From the NCBI GenBank assembly GCA_001692895.1, contig KV748230.1, positions 744,001-808,000 on the forward strand: a stretch of DNA of 64,000 nucleotides, in the 5' to 3' direction. Position numbers and translations under genes: made by a program. The notes beneath the pieces are model-generated. The model made no database searches. It was not told the DNA's origin and worked only from the letters and a program-made list of their open reading frames with translations. Numbering within the stretch: the stretch's first letter is position 1; every line of letters starts with the position of its first letter. Positions 35,792-45,838 of the stretch are shown piece after piece. The stretch comes from Cenococcum geophilum 1.58 (Eukaryota; Ascomycota; Dothideomycetes; Gloniales; Gloniaceae).

Positions 35792-37400
35792 ATGTCTATG
35801 GAAGTGGACACGCCGCTGAGCTTCCAGCCGGGGGCTCAGAGCGCAGCAACGTACGCTATTTTCTCCAATCCGTTGAAAGTAAAATACTGATCCCTACTTC
35901 AGAATTCTGTGCTGCAACTGTGGCGCTCCCATTGATGGAACCACTTCTGCTGGGGCGATGTGCTACGACTGCATAAAACTTACCGTAGATGTCTCCGAAG
36001 GCATCCAGAGAGAAGCCACACTCCACATGTGCCGTGATTGCGATCGATGGTTATCGCCACCAAATCAGTGGCTCGTTGCTGCCCCGGAGTCAAGAGAATT
36101 ACTTGCATTATGTTTACGAAAACTGAGAGGTCTCTCGAAAGTCAGGATCATCGATGCGAGTTTCATATGGACGGAGCCGCACTCGAGGCGAATAAAAGTC
36201 AAGATCACAATCCAGCAAGAGGCGTTTGAGGGGACCATACTACAACAAACATTTGAAGTGGAATATGTGCAAGCATACCAGCAATGTCCAGACTGCGCTA
36301 AGTCATACACACACAACACCTGGCGAGCTGTTGTACAAGTGCGGCAAAAAGTCCCTCACAAACGAACCTTCCTCTACCTCGAGCAACTCATACTCAAACA
36401 CTCCGCACATAAAGACACTATAAACATTAAGGAAGTGCACGACGGAATCGATTTCTACTTTGGGCAACGGAACCACGCCGAGAAATTCGTGGACTTTCTA
36501 AAATCTGTCGCGCCAATCAACTCCAAAAAGTCACAAGAACTCATTTCTATGGACATCCACACGTCTACAAAATCTTACAAATTTTCCTACTCAATCGAAC
36601 TCGTTCCAATATGCAAGGATGACCTCGTTGCTCTCCCCATAAAACTCGCCAAGCAAATTGGTAATGTGAACCCTCTTACTCTCTGCCATCGCATCGGAAC
36701 GTCAGTCAATCTTATCGATCCCACAACTCTCCAAACTGCCGATATATCGACCGAAATCTACTGGCGCGCTCCGTTTGCGCCTCTCGCGGACGTCCAGGAG
36801 CTAGTGGAATTCGTAGTGCTCGACATTGAACCCCTAGGCGCCTCCAAAGGCCGCTTCCTTCTAGCTGAAGCCACCGTCGCTCGTGCTTCGGATATGGGTG
36901 CCAATGACCAAACGTATTACACCCGAACACATTTAGGCGGAGTCCTGCATCCAGGTGATTCGGTCATGGGATATCACCTCACTGGCACGAATTTCAACAA
37001 CCCAATGTTCGACGCCCTCGAAGAACACAAGCACTACGCCAGTACTATCCCGGATGTTGTACTAGTCAAGAAATTCTACGCGCGCAAGAAGAAGAGCAAA
37101 TCACGAAACTGGCGGCTTAAGCGTATGGCCAAGGAGGAGTCGGAGATGCTCCCACGGAAGCAGGATCAAGAGAGAATGGAGCGTGACTTTGAGATGTTCT
37201 TGCGGGATGTTGAAGAGGACGCGGAGCTCAGGGCTGGTCTGGCGCTCTACAAGGCTCAGCAGAAACCACAAGCTAAGAAGATGGATGTGACGGAGGAAAT
37301 GGATGAAGAGAGCGAGGGCGGAGAGGAGGAGGGCCCGGTCATTCCAATGGAGCAATTGCTCGATGAGTTTGAGGATATGACCATGGAAGATGGAGAGTAA
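35792..37400 (+). CDS. NMD3: Nmd3, 60S ribosomal subunit nuclear export adaptor
   Basis: Two exons, 35792-35850 and 35903-37400 (518 aa). The 52-nt intron has GTACGC and CAG with a CTGAT branch site, and joining restores the first Cys cluster. Cysteines at residues 23/24/26, 40/43 and 63/66, plus a later CPDC, form the conserved N-terminal zinc-binding region. The central Nmd3 OB/SH3-like parts follow (HDGIDFYFGQRNHAEKF, VNLIDPTTLQTADI, YHLTGTNFNN). A basic NLS-like run (RKKKSKSRNWRLKRM) lies near residue 420. The acidic tail includes LLDEFEDM, a candidate nuclear export signal. The family loads Crm1 onto pre-60S particles and is recycled with Lsg1. Length matches yeast (518 aa). Confidence 0.95.
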
Positions 37401-37624
37401 GGGCTATTTGTGGTCAAATTAGACGAGATATACGCCACAGCAATGACTGAAAATATTTTTAGTCACGATTACACCAATATCGTTCTTAAGTGCTGCTATT
37501 CTGACTGTTGCGTGGTATTAACAGTGCTTTGAAACAGCTTCCCATCTAATATCCAATGAATCTTGTTCTATTCGTAAGATGAAGGGTATAAAATACAAGA
37601 TCTACTCTAGAAATATAACTGAGG

Positions 37625-38666
37625 TCATGAGCCCTGTCGTATACAAGTATCCCCATACTTATGTGAGAGGTCGAATGCCTGCAAAACACTAAACGTATGC
37701 GCTAGTCCTGCAAGGACGACCATAACATGGAGAATCTGATGGCTGGCTCCAAAGATATCGAAGCGACGAGGGAACTGCTTTTCCGGGTACTTAAACACGT
37801 TAGCCTGGGCATGTCTAAAAAGGATATTTAGTAGGAAGGGTCCTTATGGTTAGGAAAAAAGGCATGTAGGGTAGGATTACGAACGTGTCAACCGATAAAA
37901 TACTTCCCATTTGGCTTCGTCAGAAGGGCCGGTCTTTTTGGGCCAATTGGGCGTCGACAGAACGTGAATAGCATATGCGCTGGCTCCAACAGTGTTCAAG
38001 GCTAGGGTTATAATTACCCATACGAGGCCCATACGCTGAGCCTGGATTTTGGCGTCTTACTTGATGATGTTATGGAGAACAGGAAATACTGTTGATAACG
38101 CCAAACAACCAAAGATTGCGGCACGTTGAAGAGGCGCATCACGAAAGCGAGGTTGGAAAGTCATGATTGAGCAGGCCGTGGCAAGGGAACCAGTACAGTT
38201 TTTGTAGCTTAGGATCAAGGGAACAGTGGCGCCCCACATAAGGAGAGTTATGCCTTGGCAGTCGAGCTCAAGGTTAAGTCTGGAGTACTCGTTGCTATGG
38301 TTCGTAATAGTGTGGTAGCTGACAGGCGAATGAGCGCAACGACTCTGAATATGCCATGAGAATAGCAGGCTTACATCGCCGAAAGGAAAAAGCGGACGGA
38401 GACCCCTACGAAGTAAATGGAGCAGACTGCTATGTCCGCTGGCGTTGCGACGGCAAGTCGGGGAGATATCTGGAGTCCGGATACGTAAGTGGAATAGTCA
38501 AAAATAGAAGCGATTCGAAAACGTGAGAATAAATATTAACTAATTTCGTTTGGAATTAGATTTGCTCCTCGTAGTTCGATAGCTTGGCAGGATACCAGGT
38601 TCGTTGTGAAGGTGAGTCCAGCTATGGATGCATTTTCTAACGGACCGACCCGGAGGCGCGCCTAGG
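37625..38666 (-). pseudogene. PAQR / haemolysin-III (Izh-type) receptor gene, apparently decayed
   Basis: Minus-strand pieces match the seven-helix PAQR family in order: LHNEPVNIYSHVFESLLFL (exons joined across a GTATCC..TTAG intron, 38595-38540), LAVATPADIAV, YHTITNHS (after a 56-nt intron, 38374-38319), CQGITLLMWGATVPLI, CSIMTFQPRF, QRMGLVWV and RRFDIFGASHQILHVMVVLA, ending at the stop 37625-37627. Three defects argue against function: a frame change between NIYSH.. and ..TPADIAV (about 38480-38510) with no room for an intron; an in-frame TAA at 38057-38059 where CAA would be a RIP-type precursor; and about 15 residues missing near SYKNCTGS. The intron before the last exon (about 37963-37790) is uncertain. 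A possible N-terminal exon extends to 38952. Active homologues act in lipid/sterol and zinc signalling. Unusual splicing or sequencing error remains possible. Confidence 0.6.
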
Positions 38667-38952
38667 CTGATAGTTAGCAGCGCAAAAATTGGAAAATGCT
38701 GTAAGGACCCGACGCCCATAAGATGATCTACAGTACCGATATCCGGTTTCTATATAATGGCTGCAATTTCTATACAGTGTCAAATATCCCGCTATAGGGA
38801 TTCAAGAACATACTGCTGCCATGCAGCTTTGAGCTAGTTAGTAAATGCTCAGGCACGCCTAAGAACCTATACTTGCGAAGTTCTCTCCACAGGGTGAATC
38901 GCGAGTGTGCTGGCTTTGCTGTCTGTCCCTTCAACAGCGTGAGACTGGCCAT

Positions 38953-39332
38953 CGATGGCGCCCCTTAGCCTCAACTCCGAATGCCCGCTGGAGCGTAGGC
39001 TGAACGCCATCAAAAGCTGGCTGTCAAAGTTGCTTGATAATTCTTAGGACTTTTGCTGCGTTCTTTCGTACATATTACGGTAGGATACTTTCTGATGAAT
39101 GGGTTTGGTATGGCGAAGGCCAAAATCTTGTGCGGCTCTGGTGAGTGTTAATCTGAACAATACAACTGGCTGTCAGGTGTGGTCCAAGAAAAGGCGAAAA
39201 GTAGGTCGCTGGGTTGTATTTTGTCCTGAGTTCTTCCCCCGAGACATGAATCGTTTCAACGATGTTCAACAACACGAAGAGATCAGCTCTATCTCCCAGC
39301 CTCCCCAAACGGCCATCTCCTTCTTTACCAGT
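38953..39332. other. Intergenic, no gene seen
   Basis: 380 bp between the PAQR remnant and the DUF7704 stop codon. Short open frames lack domains, and nothing regulatory was recognised. Confidence 0.4.
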
Positions 39333-39827
39333 TCACTTGGTATCCTTAACTCTCTTTCCCCTAGCTTCGCTCTTAGATTTTCCCATTCCAACGCCACACA
39401 AAAAAGCTACTCTTAACGCTATCCCAAACCACGTGATCCCCAAATTCGTCCAGTCCTGGAACCTCCACTCCTGCATGTTCCAAAACGCCGGCCCCAACAC
39501 TAGATACGCGGCATACAGATGTCCGACATCAGAAAACAAGATAGAAAATACCACTGCTCGCCATATGCGGAGATCAGAAGTAATGCGGAGTACCAGCACC
39601 TCGAAAAGCGCGAATTGCGCATACAGGCTAGCCTCATGCGCAAGCAGAAGATTACTGACAGGAGATAACGTTGAACCAGGCGTGTATACAGAAGGTGGAA
39701 CAATGGTTTGGAGATATGAAGGCGTGCGGAACAGAGCGAGATAGGCGCCGCTGAGCGCGAAGATGGGCTCGATGGTTTGGTGGAAGAGCCGATAAGGAAG
39801 GGGGATCTTCGGGTTTGTGGACGACAT
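39333..39827 (-). CDS. DUF7704-type four-helix membrane protein
   Basis: One exon, 164 aa from the ATG at 39827; an in-frame ATG at 39854 adds 9 residues. The start MSSTNPKIPLPYRLFHQTI is typical of this fungal family. Four hydrophobic segments occur: PIFALSGAYLALF, ASLYAQFALFEVLVL, AVVFSILFSDVGHLYAAYLV and WFGIALRVAFLCGVG. The family core motifs IEP, LR.T.D..+WR and DVGHLY are present. The tail is basic (KSKSEARGKRVKDTK). The biochemical role is unknown to me; membrane location is the only safe inference. Confidence 0.7.
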   Translation of the reverse strand: MSSTNPKIPLPYRLFHQTIEPIFALSGAYLALFRTPSYLQTIVPPSVYTPGSTLSPVSNLLLAHEASLYAQFALFEVLVLRITSDLRIWRAVVFSILFSDVGHLYAAYLVLGPAFWNMQEWRFQDWTNLGITWFGIALRVAFLCGVGMGKSKSEARGKRVKDTK

Positions 39828-39854
39828 GGTTGTGCAAGTTCGGCTTGAGAACAA

Positions 39855-41234
39855 GCGCAGGTGTGAGAATCGAGCGGTGTAATTTGGATTTAGTGAATTC
39901 GATAACTAGCAAGATGGATCTCGGGGATATTTAGAGGAGAGCGTCAAGAAAAGTGGCTGGTTTCAGGATAGGTGCTAAAATCTCACCGAATGCGTCGTTG
40001 ACTCTTTGCTGGTCTTGATCAAAGACGCGGGGACGAACCGTCCCTTAGTTTTCCCCAGCATAGCGCCGTACGGAACATTATTAGATTCAGCAAACGCTTT
40101 TATCCTTTAGGCTTCTTGAATAAACATGTCTTGAATTAGCGTCGGTTAGCCCTCTCCAAGGCTCATTAATTAAGAAAAATTGACAATTAGTGATCGAGAG
40201 GAACTGCATATTTAAAGTCCTGAGACTACGGGACTATCACGTGCATCCCCCAGAAAGAGGTAAAACGCCCACATGAAAGTTATGAAATTTCATAGTTTGC
40301 TTGCCCTTGTGACTGAGATTTCGCAAACGCTTCATCCTAATAAGACACACCTATCCACGATACCTTACAGACAGGCACTAACGTCCCTCCATGCGTGGCG
40401 GAAAACCAACCGTGGCGGAAAATATAAGGGGTACTTTAACTTCAAGCGACTATAACTCTACGCACACATCAAGCTTTACTAGAGTTATATATAAATAGTG
40501 TACTATAGCTACTTTTAAATATTTAGGATCCTTCCAACCTATAAATTACATTCGCATCGTCACCTTCTCGCCTAATTCACTTAGAGCCTTCTCTTATAGC
40601 GAAATAATGTCCCTTCGCTACAGCACCACTATTAAGCTCTTACCACTTAAAATACACATATAAGGATCGTATCCGAGCCTTAGAGCCTTATTACGATGGT
40701 GGGAAGTCATCATCAGCTTTGTGCCTGCTGTCGCGCGCAAATTTATGCGAGGTCGGAACCCCGGTCGGTACTTCTGATTAAAGCAATTACCGATTCCGGC
40801 TAGTGCGAAACGACACCGCACGTCCTAGATAATCATCACCGTGTAATTTACTTATATCATCTAGTGAGCCAAGCTTGTGGCTGGCAGGCCTATGGCCGTG
40901 CGGAGACTTGGTAAGCGGGCCGATCTCAGCCCCGCAGCCTTGCGATCTAACTCAACCTTGGCCATGCCTCTAGTTAACTAACTTAACTCTCTAAAAACAG
41001 CTACAAAATTCGCCACCTCACAACCCTATGGCCGGAGCAGGTCGGCCATCCTCCCTGCTAGCTTAGAAGAGAGGCAATAAGTTTCTAGAAACGTATAGTA
41101 TGTGACTTTGTACAGCCTTGTCTTCTGGAGCAGTATTTTCGTAATTAACTACTTTCACCCCATCTTGTGTTTCCCTTACACCCATCTATGATGCAGTCGG
41201 CATCCATCGCAAAATTTCCGACTCTACGACCAAT
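39855..41234. other. Intergenic region, partly repeat-like
   Basis: About 1.4 kb without a supported gene. The part from about 40440 to 40620 has the TA-rich character of the RIP block (TATATAAATAGTGTACTATAG), suggesting an old repeat remnant. A small palindrome GGGACGAACCGTCCC lies near 40030. No tRNA fold was recognised. Confidence 0.4.
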
Positions 41235-43307
41235 ATGATCAACACCAATCGCTGCACTCTGTGCCAACCAATCAGTCTCAATGTCATTGTGGCGACTGGA
41301 ATCACCCTACCACTCGAACCGCACTTAACCGCCTGGCAGAATGGATTGGACTCGCGAAATCCGTGCGGGCTGTGCGCACTTATCTACCACTCCCTGCGCC
41401 TCGGGGTTTATTGGTGGATGGACACTCTACTGTTGAGATACAACGCACATGCTGGAGCGGTGGTGGTCGCTGCAACTACAAAGGAATTTGTACGGACAAG
41501 CATTCTGCCCAAGTTATTGTGCGGGGAACACGGAGAGAAATGGTTTTCCGAGGCGTATGAGTACAAATTCAAGTTTGCCTACGCTTTTCTGAACGTCAAT
41601 CTTGGCATCGGTATGTGAAATATGGACCCGGGGGTCACATTATCTGACTATGGTGGGGAAGGAGAATCTAAAAGCGACTCGATATCACGTCGGCTGCGAA
41701 GCACGAATCCTGGTTCCGATGATTGTTTACGCCTTGCGAGACGGTGGCTGGATGCATGCACTGAACTGCATGGAAAGAGATGCCAAAATGTCGACATGAA
41801 CTTCGTTCCAACTCGCCTCATTGATGTGAGCCCTAAGCTGGGAAGAGATGCGGTCAAATTGGTTTCGCTGCTGGAGTACGATGACCTGGGCAATCCAACA
41901 TCCGTGAAATATGCCGCGCTGAGTTACTGCTGGGGAACTGATCCATTCTTGACTACGACTTCCTCAAATATCAGGGCCATGCAGCAATCAATCTCGCTTT
42001 CTCAGCTACCCCAGACGATTCAGGATGCGATCAGAATTACTCGCTACATGGGACTCAGGTATCTCTGGGTTGACTCATTATGCATCTTGCAAGGTACGGA
42101 CACAGCAGCTCAACAAGACTGGCTATCTGAGTCATGGAAAATGGGGCAAATATATCAATCGGCCTATTTTACCATTTCCGCTGAAAGTGCGCCCGCAGCA
42201 CTCGCCGGTATACTCAACGAACGACCCGCACCGTCCGTTGACTTTTGTGCCATTCCAAAATCTGAGGGGGATTCTGATGCGATCTATCTGGGACAGCACC
42301 AGTTCTCTAATCCCACAATAACGGAGCCGCTGCACTGCCGTGGCTGGGCATTACAGGAAACAACGTTGTCTAAGAGGTTGCTGAGATTCGGAACCAGAGA
42401 AGTCTCCTGGCGTTGTTCCCATGCGGAAGAAACCGAAACTCGCAGTGAGAGGCAGGCGTATCCTCCTTCGAATAGGAGCATCGACGTAGAGCAAATGGCA
42501 GAGCCAACCGAGCAGGCTCGTGAAATTTACGACGGCTGGCAGGAGATCGTTGAGGACTACAGTGGACGGATGCTTTCCAAAAAATCCGATAAACTACCCG
42601 CTATCGCGGGCCTTGCGGGGGTTGCGCAGAAAGCCACAGGTGATGCCTATGTTGCTGGCGTTTGGCGTCAGAATGCTTCTCAGGGTCTCCTTTGGATGCA
42701 TCAGCGGGGCAAGCAGGAGTATGCTCGAAAAATGGAGTTTCAAGCGCCAACATGGTCCTGGGCATCTGTGAAGGGTCCAGTTCGCTTCCTGCAGGATTAC
42801 TTCCAGACAACTGACCTTGTCGTCAAGTTTTTGTCATCCAAGGGTCGCACGACTGAGGGCTTCCATAGCCATTACCAGTTGTCCATCAAGGGATCGGTTC
42901 TGCAGCTGAGTACTATCCGCTGCCACCAGTTCGGCTCTTACTACGGCGGCTATGATAATTTCCTACCATGGGGGGATCTCTGCTCTACCCTGGAGACATA
43001 CCTCGACGACTTAAATGATATTCCGCGTAGATATAGGAGAGGAAGGAAGGGAGACCCAAAGGAGCTAGTGAATTCATGTTTCTTGTTCCTTGCCGAATCT
43101 GGGAGCCTCGGTGCGGGCCTCATTATTCTGCCAGTGGAGATGAGCCACAACCGATACAGACGTATTGGAATGTTTAAAGGTTTCCCGTTGAAGGATCTTG
43201 GATCAAAGCAGAGCCTTAGATCAGAGAGGGCTTGGAAATTGAAAAACCATCTGAAGCGGAACAATGATCAGAAGAAGCCTCAAACGCAGGATGTTGTCCT
43301 AATTTAG
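41235..43307 (+). CDS. HET-domain (heterokaryon incompatibility) protein
   Basis: Two exons, 41235-41610 and 41662-43307 (673 aa). The 51-nt intron has GTATGT, a CTGAC branch site and AAG, and joins in phase. Residues about 205-355 are a HET domain with its three signature blocks: YAALSYCWG, then TIQDAIRITRYMGLRYLWVD followed by SLCILQ, then GWALQETTLSKRLLRFG. An N-terminal Cys pair region (CTLC, CGLCALI) precedes it, as in many long HET proteins. In several fungi HET-domain proteins trigger cell death upon fusion of incompatible hyphae, often downstream of NLR receptors, but most family members are uncharacterised. Neighbouring relics include an NLR-type TPR fragment. The gene appears intact. 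Confidence 0.85.
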
Positions 43308-43444
43308 TGAGTGGGCGAGTACGTTGAAAAAGGGCTAAGGCAGTTTTATGGAAAAGCTCATCCACCAGAATTGGCAACCAAAATACCGTCTGGTTGTTTA
43401 AGGTAGTAACACATACACCTGTCCTATGCGAAAACCTTATGACG

Positions 43445-43898
43445 AGTGTGGTGCACAGTACGTAGTACGGCTCGTAACTACGGCGTAGGTACGGCTTACG
43501 TAATCGTACGTAGGGATGCTCGTTCAGGGCCGTACGTACGTAACTTAATGTCTGAAAATACGGCGCGTATGGCCCGTACAGGTGAGGAAGCCGTCAGCGG
43601 ACCATCACCTTTGATCGCAATCAACTTGAGGGCAGTACAATTGAAGCTCTACAAGTACAGAAGAACTGGCTACGCACTGGGGTTGTTTATTCTTACATGA
43701 ACAATCTATCAGAGCTCAAAGTCCAGACGGAAAAGCCACGCGAATTCGAGGCACGTGAGCGTACGTACAGCTACAGCACTAAATTTGGCCCCGTACGTAC
43801 CTCTCTCTACTCCTTACCGTGCAGTAACTACCCACAAATCTACCCGTACAGGGCCTTCAGGTTGTACGGACGTATGGGTTACGTACTGTGCCCCACTA
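43445..43898. mobile_element. CGTAC-rich element with imperfect terminal inverted repeats (454 bp)
   Basis: The left end AGTGTGGTGCACAGTACGTA resembles the inverse of the right end (TACGTACTGTGCCCCACT), with an indel and a mismatch. Inside, CGTACG or GTACGTAC recurs at least ten times in both halves, in mirrored positions. It lies 138 bp after the HET stop codon and 48 bp beyond the acyl-CoA dehydrogenase relic. It is probably a non-autonomous DNA element. Family not recognised. Confidence 0.5.
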
Positions 43899-43945
43899 TG
43901 CTTGTGACCCAACGCTATATCCACACGTATATACAATCTTACATG

Positions 43946-44260
43946 TTACAACTTCATCCCTAGTACCTTATGCACCCTCAAAGCCTGCCGGATGCTCAAA
44001 TCCAGCATAATCTCCTCGCTTCCACCGGGGATGGTATAAGCCTTCGCATCCTTATATAACCTTTCCACCTTCGCGCCTTGGCCTCCCCGGCTGCAGCTGA
44101 GACCGCCAAAGATCTGAGAGGCTTCTCGAGCGCAGAATTCAAAGGTGGTTGTGCTCTGAGCCTTCAAGCTAGCAATAGCGCCTCCGAGCTTCAACATGGC
44201 CTCCATCTCACCCGTCTTCTGGCACTGGTAGATGAGGTTCTCGAGCCAGCTATAGAAGCG
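43946..44260 (-). pseudogene. Acyl-CoA dehydrogenase C-terminal relic
   Basis: The minus strand encodes about 105 residues of the C-terminal helical domain of an acyl-CoA dehydrogenase, from RFYSWLENLIYQC at 44260 through FCAREASQIFGGL, SRGGQGAKVERLY and IPGGSEEIMLDLS to a stop at 43946. Everything upstream, including the FAD-binding and catalytic region, is absent. The homology stops exactly where an unrelated TPR fragment begins on the other strand. It is a truncated copy, not a functional enzyme. Confidence 0.8.
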
Positions 44261-44261
44261 G

Positions 44262-44927
44262 CAGTTCGTCTACAATCTCTGCGCCGAGTTTCCTACGGGA
44301 GGGTATGAGAACTGGGCAAGATGTCAGATGCTTTTCCCGCATGCCAAACCAGCAGCAGGGCAGCAGCCGGAGGGAGACAGCGTATTGGGTGACTGGACTA
44401 CAATGCTATACAGGGCAGCATGGTACGCGTGGGGGATGGAAAATGGGATAGAGGCAGAGAAAATGTCGGTTCAGGCAATGAATGCAAGGAAGAAGATGTT
44501 TGGTCCGGAGCATGAAGAAATGCTGGATAGTAAAACGATGGTAGGCTTGGCATATAATCTTAAAGGCCGATGGGAGGCTACCGAAGCGCTGAAGGTGGAA
44601 GTGATGGAGACTTACAAGAAACTCGGAGCAGACCATCCCTCGACGCTGACCAGCATGGGCAATCTGGTGTTGACATACGGGAAGCAAGGTCGATGGAAGG
44701 CTGCCGAAGCGCTGGAGGTGGAAGTGATGGAGATTCGCAAGAAGAAACTCGGAGCAGACCATCCCGACACGCTGACCAGCATGAACAATCTTGCCTTCAC
44801 ATGGAATAGACAGGGTCGCGATGCAGAAGCTATAAAGCTCATGCGTGACTGTGTGCAGTTACGCCGCCACGTTCTAGGCGTTAGCCATCCACATTACATT
44901 TCTGCCTCCAAAACGATGGCTACATAG
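44262..44927 (+). pseudogene. NLR-type (NB-ARC-TPR) C-terminal TPR relic
   Basis: The frame reads NLCAEFPTGGYENWARCQML, then LFPHAKPAAG, followed by kinesin-light-chain-like TPR units (ALKVEVMETYKKLGADHPST, LEVEVMEIRKKKLGADHP, NNLAFTWNRQGRDAEAIKLM). This is the usual C-terminal architecture of fungal NB-ARC/NACHT NLR-like receptors. The nucleotide-binding and effector domains are missing. The frame ends with TAG at 44925-44927 where homologues usually have Trp (TGG), and a family-like sequence (QAEQVDVGS) continues in frame after it, so the end too is damaged. There is no start-codon context at 44262. Confidence 0.75.
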
Positions 44928-45838
44928 CAGGCAGAGCAGGTGGACGTTGGCTCCTTAACCTTGGACAGCTAATGGTGGCTAGATTAGTTGACTAACATGA
45001 ATTCACCGTACCGAAGGAGGCGCGTAAAGTAGATGTTAGAACTATACTTTTCTACTTATATGTTCTAAGACAGTTGACAAGTAGTTTAGAACATCGTACG
45101 AAGAAAGGTACTTGAGGGTACTTATGGAAGTGGTAGCCCGGTGTTGATCTGTTAGCGTGGCGGCTGTCACCAAGGCGGCACTTTGCCACCGACAGCAGGG
45201 TTGTGAACTTGAGCGGTGATAAAGAAGTATCTTCTTGTACCGCAATAAATCACGTGTCTAGGCTAATAGCGCCTTACTAGAAACGTTTAGTGGCACGCGA
45301 TTGACAGAAAAAGTGGGACTGCAAAATCGCGAGATCCACGTTCTCATCGCCCACCACCGGAATTTGTAGTCGTCTTTCCGTTTGACTACTTTTACTACTA
45401 AGAATACGATAGCCAGAGGCCTTCGAGCAGCCGTAGTAATTAAAGACTTTATTGTTAAAGCCCTGAAGGCCTATCGCGTGGTTAAACTCGATCGCGCCAG
45501 TAATACGGGCCTTCTGCGGCGTTGTATCCCTTGCAACATTGATTTTGGGTCCTATTCTTATCGATAAGCTCTAGCCAATTAGATCGTTAGGATCTTAGAG
45601 AATATGAAGCTCTGGCAAAGGGCTCGAAGGCAGCTGCCAAAGCTCCGGGGACAGTTCTTTTGCTACGAGTTAAAGGAACGACGTATTTGGTAGGTTGGAC
45701 GATATTAGGATCAAAAAGGTGGGAACTTGAAGCTGAAGCCCGGTCCAAATTTAACACTCTTGGCAACCTTATCGATAACCACGATTTTTCTATTCCCGCA
45801 ACTTCGACGCACGACATCACCTATCCAACCACATAACA
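44928..45838. other. Intergenic region upstream of ESF2
   Basis: About 0.9 kb with no supported gene. Around 45548-45600 there is GGGTCCTATTCTTATCGATAAG, the start of a ~50-bp segment that recurs, diverged, at about 49107-49160. Another TTATCGATAA lies near 45773. These look like fragments of a dispersed repeat. The last 100 bp before ESF2 are CA-rich 5' UTR-like sequence. Confidence 0.45.

Noticed and set aside
38041-38060. A 19-nt intron removing the in-frame stop in the PAQR gene
   Set aside because: GTAAGA..CCAG would be 19 nt, too short for a spliceosomal intron.
44328-44927. Treating the TPR ORF as an intact gene
   Set aside because: Family-like sequence continues both upstream of the first ATG and downstream of the stop, and the receptor domains are missing, so a relic is more likely.
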